64,000 nucleotides of DNA from Anodontia alba (Eukaryota > Mollusca > Bivalvia > Lucinida > Lucinidae), in the NCBI GenBank assembly GCA_964016985.1, contig OZ024825.1, positions 2,167,501 through 2,231,500 of the forward strand, in the 5' to 3' direction. Within the stretch, counting starts at the first letter, position 1; every line of letters begins with the position of its first letter. Below are positions 53,279 through 63,892 of this stretch, one piece after another. The notes beneath the pieces are model-generated. The model was not told the origin of the DNA. It saw only the letters and a program-made list of their open reading frames with translations, and did no database searches. A program made the position numbers and the translations under genes.

Positions 53279-54416
53279 GATTTTACAGGGTTACAAAGGT
53301 TCTAAAAGCTGTATAATTGTTCAAAAACAGAGTAAACTTTAACTCATCCATATCAAAAACACTTTTCACACAATAATTTAGCAAACTGCTCTTTATGTGT
53401 GTAAAGTAGGTTAACCCATTGTATACTGAATAGATTCTCCCACACTATATATTGGAAGAGTCCAATTTCAATTTTAGGTATGTCTGGCTATTAAATTTTC
53501 AATATTCCTAAAGAAAAATGGCTAAACTATTTCCAAACAGTGCAGACGTCGCATTCTGCGTCTGATCTGGGTCTGCACTGTTTGCCAATTACCCTTTTAC
53601 GGGTCTCCCGACTACAATGGATTTAATTACATAGAGAATCATACTCCTGTGTACACTGATTTTTGACTGCATGACTAGAAATAAACAGGCTCAAATCAGA
53701 TGTCCAAATTACAGTTTCTTCTTGCAAAAGCGGTCTGAAGTCAATTGGAATCTAAGATATGAGGTGTTTACTTTGAAAATAACAATAGATAGGCAAGGAA
53801 TAAAAGGTATGATTTTTGAGCAACTATATAGATTTAACTGTTGATAATTCCAGAACCACTACTATATTGCACTTTTTTTTTATTAAATCCTACAAACATA
53901 TTAGATACATACTGGATCCAAAAGTATCTGCCAATCTTTCATCCTTAATCCTTAAAGTGTGAATCACAACTGCAGCAGATTTTTTATTTATTTATTTATT
54001 TTTGTATTTTTCAGGGAAAATAAGACTTGACATTTCATGTGAATAGTCTATCCCATCCCCCAGCAAGCAAAATGTCACTGAGAGATGTTCTGACAAATGG
54101 ACATTTGATTGGCTACCATCACTATTTTAGCACATTTCCACATAATAGAAAATTTTAGCCAAATAAAAAAAAAAAAAAAAAAAACAATTGTGACTAATGG
54201 AATAAATCCCATTCAAACATACTGGCCATAATCTGTAAATGCACTCTGAATAATGAAGGATCCAAGGTTTCCTCAGAAAGACTGTGATCAGACTGTGCTG
54301 CAGATTAGCCTGATCTAAGTTCACTAGATGCTCATCTCCAAAGCTCTTTAAATGTTATTTAGATACTTGACAGGGAACATGTGTCATATTCTATGTCTGA
54401 GCAGTATCATAGCTAG
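53279..54416. other. Unassigned with fragments
   Basis: M11 core at 53537-53586 (CAGTGCAGACGTCGCATTCT...). M2-like remnant near 53990-54075. A run at 54167-54184. No gene seen. Confidence 0.4.
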
Positions 54417-54616
54417 CTCCAGATAGGAAGGGGAATCCACATAATATTTTTCTTATTTCTCCACAAAAACAGATGTTGTGGTGCTCAATAAAAGGACCTT
54501 GATGAGGTACTTCTAATGAGCACCACAACATGAACATCACAACATATGTTTTTGTGGAAAAATAAGAAAAATATCAATACTTTTCAATGGAAAAATGCCT
54601 TATCTGGAGATACGGA
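54417..54616. mobile_element. M5 MITE, copy 2
   Basis: CTCCAGATAGGAAGGGGAAT left, AAATGCCTTATCTGGAGATA right. Stem TTTTTCTTATTTCTCCACAA; core CTTCTAATGAGCACCACAAC. Confidence 0.7.
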
Positions 54617-54784
54617 AGATGCTCACTCAAGCCCTTAGATGAGGGTGAACATACTTCTTCCGCAGCATATATGAAACCAAGTCCTGTCATAATCCAAATA
54701 ACAAATTTGTTATGATTGCTAGAAAGACTATTCACAAGGAATGCCGAGCCTTATTTTCTATGAAATAAATAAATACCATAATAA

Positions 54785-54968
54785 CCCTAAGTATTGGGAC
54801 AGATAGGCCTTCGCAAACAGTGTAGACCCAGATCAGATGCCGCATTCTGCGGCATCTGATCAGGGTCTACACTGTTTGCCATACATACAGCAGTATTTTA
54901 GACACGTCAGGAGGTAGTAGAATGGACTTGTTCAAAGTTTAGGACAAGTATGGTAAGTAGATAAGGTG
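54785..54968. mobile_element. M11 MITE, best short copy
   Basis: CCCTAAGTATTGGGACAGAT to AGGACAAGTATGGTAAGTAG, with a near-perfect hairpin at 54812-54881 (GTAGACCCAGATCAGATGCC and partner). Confidence 0.7.
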
Positions 54969-55033
54969 TCTCAATACTTACGGTAAATACGATAAATACA
55001 ATGTGGTCTGCTGCTGTTCTGATTGATCTTTAC

Positions 55034-55250
55034 TGCTCAGCATTCTGGGTAAACTTTTCACCAGACAACATACTGAAACATTTTTTCTTATTTTTCCCAG
55101 AAAACAAGTTTTGACATTTCATGCAAATTGTCTCCACTGGAGACAATTTGCATGGAATGTCAAAACCTGTTTTCTGGGAAAAATAAGAAAAATATCATCA
55201 ATGTGTCATCTGCTGTATTAGTCCTTTATCACAGGTTAACCATAACAGCA
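55034..55250 (+). mobile_element. M2 (octamer-core) MITE, copy 6
   Basis: CTCAGCATTCTGGGTAAACT left; TGTGTCATCTGCTGTATTAG right. Hairpin arms of about 55 bases; both octamers intact around CCACTGG. Confidence 0.8.
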
Positions 55251-55382
55251 AAATGTCAGGAAAATAAATTACAGGAATAATCTCATAAGATACTTACACT
55301 AAAAATGAAACAAAAATAAAGAAAAAATGCAAGGATATTTCAGGAACTTCATTCTCCACACACAAAATCACTTATCATATTA

Positions 55383-55795
55383 ACTCTAAGAATTCAGACT
55401 GACAGGCCTGAGAGAACATTGTAGACCAAGATCAGAGCAGCATCTGATCAGGATCATCATTGTCTACCATTCCACTGGCAGTTTTTATACACATCAATGG
55501 ACTGATTCCAATTTTAGGACAAGTATGGATTTTGTATTGAGGTTTTGCGGCCCAGTCAACCCAATGGTGTCGTCTAGTGTGGTCAGTTTACCTAACAACA
55601 CTTTTATTGGGCAGGCCCTTCTTGAATCAGTGGAAGGGAGAGAATGAACGTAGAACATATTTCATGATCTAATCTCCACGAAAGAATGTTGCTGACCCGG
55701 CAGGGGTCGAACCCGCTACCTCCTGATCACTAGTTGGACACGCATCCAATTGAACCACCGAGGCCAGTAGGACATGTATGGTAAGGAGTTAAATA
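55383..55795. mobile_element. M11 MITE split by SINE S1
   Basis: AACTCTAAGAATTCAGACTG start, core remnants at 55420-55470, TTTTAGGACAAGTATGG before and AGGACATGTATGGTAAGGAG after the SINE. Confidence 0.6.
55529..55768 (-). mobile_element. tRNA-headed SINE S1, copy 4
   Basis: Flanked by 13-bp direct repeats with one mismatch (AGGACAAGTATGG at 55516 and AGGACATGTATGG at 55769). An internal deletion joins GGGCAGGCCC to TTCTTGAATC. Confidence 0.85.
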
Positions 55796-55902
55796 GTTCC
55801 AATATTTTGGGAATATGAGCTCCTACTGCAAAAATACAGTGTTCACACAGAAAATCTTACTATTACTAGACAAAACAAAAATAAATTTATTTCCTTAACC
55901 CT

Positions 55903-56106
55903 CATCATGCTGAATAAATTAAGATGCCACGCCCATGTCTAATTGTCAGCCAATCAGTTTGCTTGATCCAGGTTATTGATACAAATTCACAAACTAAATG
56001 ACAAACAGCGTAGATCCAGATCAGTTGGCTTCTTCAGAAGCCAACTGATCTGGATCTATACTGTTTACAAAGGCAAGGCATAGCTAGGTTAAGCAGGAAC
56101 AGGGCA
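55903..56106. mobile_element. Long M11 MITE, single copy
   Basis: TAACCCTCATCATGCTGAAT to GCTAGGTTAAGCAGGAAC; hairpin AGTTGGCTTCTTCAGAAGCC at 56020-56050. Same family as the inverted dimer at 35996-36399. Confidence 0.75.
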
Positions 56107-56189
56107 GAATTTCCAACTAAAGCCAGAAAACCACCGAAGTAGTTGTAGATAGGGCATTTCCTTTACAGATGTTTATCAGATGCCAAATT

Positions 56190-56434
56190 GGGCCCAGTTG
56201 TTCAAACCGTCGTTAGCTTAACGAGCTCGTTAAGGGTCATTTCCTTAACTGTTTTAGCGGATTCAATATACAATATTCTGATATTTTTTGCTGAAAAAAT
56301 GTGAGTAGCTTTTGCACTGCAAAAGCTACTCACATTTTTTCAGCAAAAAATTTCAGCATATTTGCATATCACTCGATGTAAATTTTAACGAATCCTTAAC
56401 TAACGACATCGTTAGTTTTGAACAACTGGGCCCT
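56190..56434 (+). mobile_element. M3 MITE, copy 3
   Basis: GGGCCCAGTTGTTCAAACCG to TTTTGAACAACTGGGCCC; core hairpin GTGAGTAGCTTTTGCACTGC. Confidence 0.85.
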
Positions 56435-56500
56435 GAATTTTAAAACTGCATGATCTCAGAATGTATTTTTGCCAAATATAACATTTGCCTGTAACTGGGA

Positions 56501-56850
56501 GATACAGCAAAACTTCAATGGCTTGAACACAGATGGCTCGTTTATCCTGGCTGATTCGAACTCCGAAGGAAATTCTCAAGAACACGAATATTTATGGAAA
56601 TTTTAGGGACATTTTCTGATTTTATCATGGAACTGTATGTTGTGTGTACTCATAAGAATTGCCCATGGATGTGATTCTAATGAGTACATCCAACATACCA
56701 TTATTTCATATATCAAAAAGTCATCCCTAAATTATTCCCATTTGCCTCCTGTCTTGCAGTATGATTAGCCCTCAGTGGCTCAGAGTACCCATTTCTTGAA
56801 TAAATTACAATGGTCCAAAGATGTTTCAAGCCATTGAAGTTTGTCTAGTT
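56501..56850. mobile_element. M4 MITE, degenerate
   Basis: ACAGCAAAACTTCAATGGCT left and AGCCATTGAAGTTTGTCT right; interior AATTGTATGTT-like hairpin near 56630-56700. Confidence 0.6.
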
Positions 56851-57102
56851 AGTTGCTTAAAATTCAACACAAAGCCAAATCAGACAGAAGTACTTTACAA
56901 ATACAGAAATCATACCCATTTTATACAAATAATGTCTGATTCAGGCTATAGGCCTTCAATGCTCATATATACCAGTATGTAAATGTGTTCCATCAAAGTC
57001 CACCTCAAACATTAAAATGAAGATCAAGACAGAGCAATGTTGAAGAACATACAAAACTTTTAATATTGAAGAACACATAAAAATTACAAATATTTTCAAA
57101 TA

Positions 57103-57374
57103 CACTACATCCTCCTTCTAACACGGTTCGTTATAACACTGTACTAATAACCTCTTTATAACAGTATTGTTGGGGTCCATAGCATAAACTGTGTTAGTTA
57201 AACAACCGTGTTATATCCAAACAAAAATGTATAGATTTTATTGAAAAAATGACCATTTATATTTATGGTCATTTTTCAATATAATCTATTCATTTTTGGG
57301 ATCTATCATTGAACCGTGTTATATACAAAACCGTCTTATAACGAACTGTGTTATAAAGAGGCTGTGGTGTATTA
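57103..57374. mobile_element. TIR element with TATAAC-rich ends
   Basis: TACATCCTCCTTCTAACACG left; TTATAAAGAGGCTGTGGTGT right, with CGGTTCGTTATAAC / GTCTTATAACGAAC next inside. Centre hairpin AAATGACCATTTATATTTAT. Confidence 0.65.
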
Positions 57375-58380
57375 CTGCTGTACCATCAATAATCACTGAG
57401 AAAATGACCTAAACAGAAAACTTAACAAAGTCAATGGATCAGGAAATAAAGGTCATGGTATGATACAGATGACTGCATTCAAGAGGTCATGCTAAGATGT
57501 ATGCAAGTGCCAAGTGTCACTGTTTTAGGACCAGTAGTTACTGAGAAACTGACCTAAACAGAAAAAAAAAAAAAATCACAAAATCACTGGAGCTCAAAAT
57601 ATAGGTCATAAGTGACCCAGTTTCAAACTTGTCCTAGAAATCATCAAGACAATTTTGTGCAAGACTCATGATGATTACTTCAAAAAAGCAACCTCTAGAG
57701 TGTTAACAAAGTTTTCTTTTGCTTACTCCAAAAGACCCAGTTTTGAGCTGGACCTAGACTTCACAGAGGCGAACATTCTGAGCAAGTTTCAAAACAGGGT
57801 TTACAACTAAAAATAGGGTTTATAATATCTGCATATGAATATATAAAAATCATTACTGGCATCATGTAACTAGTCTAGTAAATTATGCCATTAGAAAGGC
57901 TCTGTGCAATGAAGGGCCAAATAGCTATGAGCTCAATTTCTTCTACAGCGGAATTTATTTTTTATACCTATAATTCCTCGTGATACACAGTGGGGAGTAC
58001 TAATAACTCAGCCACACAGACTCTTTAGCAAACTGCTAGTTGAATAAATAAATCTAAGGTAAGCAGATAATACAAGGACAACAATTACTCACACTTACTA
58101 TGAAATAAAACATTACCCCTCAAAATGTCAACAGAATTCACTAATATACAAACCAAATAAATTTACATCCCTATCACAGACATTTAATAAACATTATTAA
58201 CAAAACAGAATTAACTGTATTAAGAGTACTACTGAAATCTTCCTATGAACTATCTAAAATCTAATTCTTACAAGTACACTATGATGTGTCTTCTAGCCAC
58301 ATGTATATTAACGTAGCCTTGGTAAACAACCTGTACCATGGTACAGATAGATCAAATAGACCTGTTGCTTTGACCTTTAT
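57375..58380. other. Unassigned DNA
   Basis: A diverged duplication of CTGAGAAAATGACCTAAACA near 57389 and 57540; otherwise nothing recognised. Confidence 0.4.
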
Positions 58381-58381
58381 A

Positions 58382-58737
58382 CAGTCGAACATCAATGCCT
58401 CGAACATCTTTGGGACCATGGAAATTTGTTCGAGATATGGGTAGTTCAAGCCACTGAGGGTTAATCAAGACACCAGATCAGGAAGCAAATAGTAATAATT
58501 TAGGGAAATATTTTTGATTTTCTACACAATAATTGTATGTTTTGTGTACTCATTAGAATCACCTCAATGAGGCAATTCTAACCAGTACACACAACATACA
58601 ATTTCATACTAAAATCAGAAAATTTACCTAAATATTTGTTTTCTGGAGCTAGGAAGAATTTCGTAGAGACTCAAAAACGAGTTTGAATTAGCCACTGAAA
58701 ACAAGCCATCGGTGTTCAAGTTATTGAGGTTTGACTG
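58382..58737. mobile_element. M4 Tigger/pogo-like MITE, copy 2
   Basis: CAGTCGAACATCAATGCCTC to GTTATTGAGGTTTGACTG, flanked by TA. Core ACTCATTAGAATCACCTCAA and GAGGCAATTCTAACCAGT. Confidence 0.75.
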
Positions 58738-59962
58738 TATTTATTGTTCATCAGTATATGTCCACTGTACAATTTAGGCATGATAGTCAGAAAATCCTGC
58801 ATTCCACGTGAAACAGGTATTTGCTCACCTATATAGGTAATACCTTTTACACAATAAGCCTGTATTTATAAATACAGTGAACCCTCGTTACTAGCATTGT
58901 ACTTCCAGTATTCCCCTCCCTAGTTGACATAATGGTCAGTAAACATTCATCTCTTTATAAATAAAGCCATACAAAAAGTACGAGCAATTAGGGTAACCAG
59001 ACCCAACCTAACTTTCCTGGTGGAACCTAGCAATTTTTTTTCACTTTTCTTCTCAAAAACATCAACCTTTCAATTCCACAGACTAGAAGAAAGGTTTTGC
59101 AAACAGTGTAGATCCTGATGAGACAGCTTGTATCTCATCAGGATCTATACTGTTTGATTTTTTTCTCTTTTGTCACTACTCTGTTTGCCATTTTGTTATC
59201 AAATTTTATCTCTGTGACATCCCCCCTTATTGATAATGGAAGATTCCACTCGAGAAACTCAGGGGTGAAAGGGTTAAAATAACTATGGTAGCATATTTCT
59301 CAAAATGTTTGGACAAAAGGGTCTGAGCAAACAAGAAATATCAATAAGCAGTCTTTTTAGATAACCCCCACTAAGAAACCAAAATGTGTAACAGACGGAC
59401 GAACATGAAAACAGTATACCTCACCCCTCCTCAAAAATAGTTTGTGGGGTGTATTACAATGCAGACTCAGATCAAACTCTTCCTAAAGGAGTAGTTTGGC
59501 CAGGGTCTACAATGCCAATTATTACTAGGTAGTCAAACGGACCATTTAATCCATGAAGTATCCTATCTAACCTACCTCCTTTTTCTGACATGTTGCCCAA
59601 AACATACATTTTTTTATTTGACCTTTGAAACTGTGTCAAGCATAAACATGAACTCTTTCAGCCAAAACAGACATCTATGCAAACAATGTAGATCCAGATA
59701 AGATGGCTCATAACAAGCTGTCTCTTCAGGATCACTGTTTGTCTTTCTGCTTCCGATTTTTTACCAAGATCCCCATTTGGAACCATGGTTCTGTCCAAAT
59801 TCAAAGATGGAAGAGTCCACTTCAGTAACTCAGGGGTGAAATGGTTTACAACCAATCAAAGAGCAAAGGCCTAGATCTGTTAACTCACTAGCCATCAGTC
59901 TTCAATATTCCTTGTTAATTGCAAAAATCCTGATCAGACTGTGGATGCTGTTCTCTTATATG
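58738..59962. other. Unassigned with M11 cores
   Basis: Hairpin cores at 59098-59155 (CAGTGTAGATCCTGATGAGA) and 59683-59740. No gene recognised. Confidence 0.4.
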
Positions 59963-60650
59963 CTTCAAGGGGAATTGAAACACTTTCAAAGGAGTCAACC
60001 CTGTAAAATTGTTTTCTCCCCTTTCTGAAATGGATACTCTAAAATGAAAGAGCAAATTCTTTCATTTTAGAGTAGACCCCTTTTAAGGAAGGGATTGGTA
60101 TACACAGGCTTTCAAGTGCCCTCCATCAAAAAAGTAGGGATAAAGTAGGGCTCAAAATTTTGAAAAAGTAGGGCAAAAGATGGAATTTTAATCATGAAAA
60201 GTAGGGACAGTAGGGATGTTCTGAGTGTTTTAAGACTTAGAAAAAGATATACTAAGCAAGCAAAGTTTTCACTGAACAATAACACTGCATTACCAGGGAA
60301 AGGAAATATCAAAATAATTGTTCCAAAAAAAGTTACAACTGAAGTAAAATTATTTTATAAACTTCTGCATCATGGCTGCTCAGATTAAGTTGATCTAATT
60401 TTTAAAAACTGCGAGCGAGCAAAGACAGCATGGAAAAAATTACAATTTTTGGTCACTTCAAACATTTTTGGACTAGGGATAGTAGGGCATTTTCAGAAAA
60501 AAGTAGGGAAAAGTAGGGGCACAAAAAAAAAGTAGGGAAAAGTAGGAATAGTAGGAAAGGTAGGGCCCGCTTGAAAGCCTGTATACAGGAAAGCAAAAAG
60601 GACGTCGCAAAAGTTGGCTCCCTTGTCAGAGTTGCAGAAAATCAACCTAC
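59963..60650. mobile_element. M7 MITE split by the 477-bp TIR element
   Basis: Left part 59963-60104 (TTCAAGGGGAATTGAAACAC, TTTAGAGTAGACCCCTTTTA), right part from 60582 (GGAAAGCAAAAAGGACGTCG, CAAAAGTTGGCTCCCTTGTC). Confidence 0.6.
60105..60581. mobile_element. M12: 477-bp TIR element with GTAGGG repeats
   Basis: CAGGCTTTCAAGTGCCCT at the left and AGGGCCCGCTTGAAAGCCTG at the right are inverted repeats with a small gap. TATACA directly repeated at 60099-60104 and 60582-60587 is the target duplication. Five GTAGGG copies lie in the left 110 bases and about five, plus GTAGGA variants, in the right 100. The middle has a short open frame of about 60 codons (DVLSVLRLRKRY..., IIVPKKVTTEVKLF) of unknown nature. 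Confidence 0.8.
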
Positions 60651-61297
60651 TGTCCTTTCGACATTTCTTGGAAAGACGTTTTTTGCTTGGCATTTTATTT
60701 TAAATGAAAATATTTTGTTCTGATTGTTCTTATCAGAAACTATTTGTCTTTTCTGTTTATGTGTTTTGTTCTCAAATATTTACACTAAAATTAAACTTAA
60801 GGCCAAAAGTTGGTCTGACCCATGCAATTTCTATAGTAAAGTGATTTTGGGGAATTTTTGTCTAAGTAAATATTTTTTACTTTTCTTTGCGGAATTAGCA
60901 TTATTGATGTTTCACAACAATACTGTGAAAATTTCAGAAAAATTGAACCAAGTGGAACTTGTTGAAAATCTGGCTCCAACTTACCTACCCTACAGATTTC
61001 TGCATGATTTGGGTTCATTTTTACGATGGGGGAAAAAAGTGAAAATATTTGATTTTTTTAAAAACAAATGACTAGAATAAAACTTTCTGTCCACTGGTAT
61101 TTACGACAAATGGCTTTGCATTAAATCATGACAAAAATTTGCAAATTTACCTCTTCTATGTAAAGCGTCAAGCAAAAAACAACTTTCTGAAAGATGTCGA
61201 AAGCACAGTAGTATATCCATCCAACTTAACAGACCTTTGCTTTTTCTTAGTTTTGCTAAACAAGTTGAACACAAAAAACATGGTGAAAAGCACAACT
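60651..61297. other. Unassigned DNA
   Basis: A 115-codon open frame at 60724-61071 has no recognised motif and lies in AT-rich DNA; I do not call it a gene. Confidence 0.35.
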
Positions 61298-61309
61298 TAT
61301 TGTAGGTAG

Positions 61310-61615
61310 TTTTTGGCTGGTTTAGAGTTCAATGGCCCAGTCAACACTACTGAGGTAATGCTGATCCAGTCAGTTTACCTAATCACATTTTCCCTGGGAA
61401 GGCTTAGTCCTCTAAATAGTTAACCAGTACTTGCGCACATTCTTTCGCCAGAAATTGACAACTGCTTTTCTTGAATTAGCGGGAGGGAGAGAATGACCGT
61501 AAAAATATTTCATGATCAATCTCCAGGGAAGAATGTTGCCCAACCCAGTGGGAACGAACCCATGGCCTCCTGATAACCAGACAGACACCCACCTGGCTGA
61601 GCCACTGAGGCCAGC
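61310..61615 (-). mobile_element. tRNA-headed SINE S1, copy 5
   Basis: Perfect 12-bp target duplication TATTGTAGGTAG at 61298-61309 and 61616-61627. Head at right (TGGCCTCAGTGGCTCAGCC as complement), decayed tail at left. Confidence 0.9.
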
Positions 61616-61978
61616 TATTGTAGGTAGCCTAGTTTAATATACACAGTTTTTATCTCCATTTCAGATGCCTTCATATAACAGGACATTTCAAAATCTTCGA
61701 AAACACATGGTAAAGAATAATCTGACTGTACAACTAAAAACATTGGTTGATGGCTAATAAAGCTCCCATGTCATGGATGAATGATTTGGCATCTTACAAT
61801 CATTAACAATCTTTGGGTTATCTGAATTCTGTAATGGACATTACTCTCCTGGTCAAACCATTGTTTTAGAGCAAACACACATTCATCTCTGCTTCCTGTT
61901 GTTGTTGTTGTTTTTTCACTCCAAAAAATTGCCTCTTGACCACAAAAGTATTGATTTTTTAGTACCCAAAGCATTTTT

Positions 61979-62225
61979 TAACACTTACAGTGCTATGGGG
62001 AAGTTCACCAGATGACAGATTGATGGCATGTTTTCTTATTTTTCTCGGAAAACAGGATTTGATACTTCATGCAAATTGTCTCCAAGGGAGACAATTTGCA
62101 TGAAGTATCAAATCCTGTTTAGAGACAATTTGCATGAAGTATCAAATCCTGTTTTCTGAGAAAAATAAAAAAAATATTTAAATATATCGTCAGCTGAAAA
62201 CTTTATCCAGAGTTCTAAGAATGTG
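61979..62225 (+). mobile_element. M2 (octamer-core) MITE, copy 7, arm duplicated
   Basis: TTAACACTTACAGTGCTATG left; ATATCGTCAGCTGAAAAC right. The right hairpin arm GAGACAATTTGCATGAAGTA occurs twice in tandem, giving three octamers. Confidence 0.75.
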
Positions 62226-62394
62226 ACAAAAAGCAAAGCTCCTGATAAGAGGTTTTGTCGTCATTATTTTTATTTAATAAACAAGATTAGCGTTTTTCTC
62301 ATTTCTAATTTCAGAAAAATTTTTGTTGTTTACTTGTTAGTATCATTTTAGGATGACAATTCTAACAAGTACCCACAAATGTTTTGATTGTAAT

Positions 62395-62641
62395 CAGGGC
62401 CCAGCTGTTCAAAGCTAACGACATCGTTAGTTAACGATTTGTTAAAATTTACATCGAGTGATACGCAAATATGCTGAAATTTTTTGCTGAAAAAATGTGA
62501 GTAGCTTTTGCAGTGCAAAAGTTACTCACATTTTTTCAGCAAAAAATATCAGAATATTGTATGTTGAATCCACTAAAACAGTTAACGAAATGACCCTTAA
62601 CGAGCTTGTTAAGCTAACAACGCTTTGAACAACTGGGACCA
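62395..62641 (-). mobile_element. M3 MITE, copy 4
   Basis: CAGGGCCCAGCTGTTCAAAG to CTTTGAACAACTGGGACC, opposite orientation to the copy at 56190. Confidence 0.8.
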
Positions 62642-63320
62642 GAACATTATCTATATACACTTCTCTGAAGCTATGACAAAAGTGATTATCATTAGTGTAT
62701 TACATCTGAATAAGTGAACATCACCAAAACTCTACAACAGTTCTAATTACTATAAACACTACAGAAATAATAAATAGGAAATCCAACAGACACCACTTAT
62801 TAAGGACTTGTTAAGGAAAAGTATTTGGTAATAATTCTGGGAAATTTTTTTATTTCTCCATAAAAAAGGATGTTGTTAGTAATCAACAGAAACTCCCCAG
62901 TTATCATTAATAAAAACCTCTCCTTAACAAATTCTCTGTAACCTTTACCCTGCTAATAGCAACAACTACTAGATAAAAACAACAATCACAGCTCGGTTTT
63001 ATTAAGTCTCTTAGTATACAGCAATGTAGTTTGCAAGACTGCACACGCCCCCTAGCACTGGCTTAAACAGTATTCAATTTTCAAAGTAACCAGAATAGGT
63101 TTAATGATCCCAAAGGAAACAAAAGTAAGATCTGCACTATGGTGAAGCACTGTGAGGTTTTTTTTTCAGAGAAAATTGATGTTAACCTACCTCCAACATT
63201 ACTGGGAGAATTTTTTTTTTTTTCAGAGAAAATTGATATCACCTACCTCTAATATTCTGTCACATGCTGACCTTGAAAATGAGGTCAATGTCAGCAAAAT
63301 CTAATCAGTTCTTACTGATG
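62642..63320. other. Unassigned DNA
   Basis: A two-copy repeat TTTTTTTCAGAGAAAATTGA (63160-63180 and 63218-63240). Nothing else recognised. Confidence 0.4.
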
Positions 63321-63374
63321 TCTCAATGATACGAGCCAACCAAGTGAAAACATACTTCTGGAGCCTGTGCAGAC

Positions 63375-63470
63375 AGTGAAGGCCCTGATCAGACTGCGTG
63401 GATGTGCAGTCTGATCAGGGCCTTCACTGTCCACTAAAAGAATCATTTGATACTAGAATGTATCAATGGA
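63375..63470. repeat. Module B hairpin, fourth context
   Basis: GACAGTGAAGGCCCTGATCA and TGATCAGGGCCTTCACTGTC, followed by AAAAGAATCATTTGATACTA as at 35260. Confidence 0.7.
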
Positions 63471-63890
63471 GAGAAAATGCACGGATGAGACTTTGTGCAT
63501 GTATAGGATGAATCTGAATCTGTGAATTTTGCTCATGTTCAAAGACATCTTTTCATTTGGTGCCACCAATATGTCTCTGCAAGTCTAATAAAAATCTGCC
63601 AACAACCAGGTACAGAGATATCGCACACAAGAATCTGTCATGCTGATGCCAAGGCCAATAATAACGGTATCTGGATCAGTAACAATGTCCCCACACCCCA
63701 ACCTCTGATGAAAGAACACAAATAAATAGGTCTTGTCACCTATAGCAGGATAAATGTTAAAATGGACTAAACATCTGAAAACATGAGAAAAAGGCTTTAT
63801 GTCAGATGAAAAATACGAAGGTGCAGATCAACTTACACATTTACACAGTCTGATCGGGATCGTTCTTTTCATCAATATGTTCCATTACAT
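63471..63890. other. Unassigned DNA
   Basis: No feature recognised. Confidence 0.4.
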
Positions 63891-63892
63891 AC

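Noticed and set aside
60724..61071. 115-codon open frame as a gene
   Set aside because: No motif, AT-rich composition, no splice or promoter support; a chance frame is likelier.
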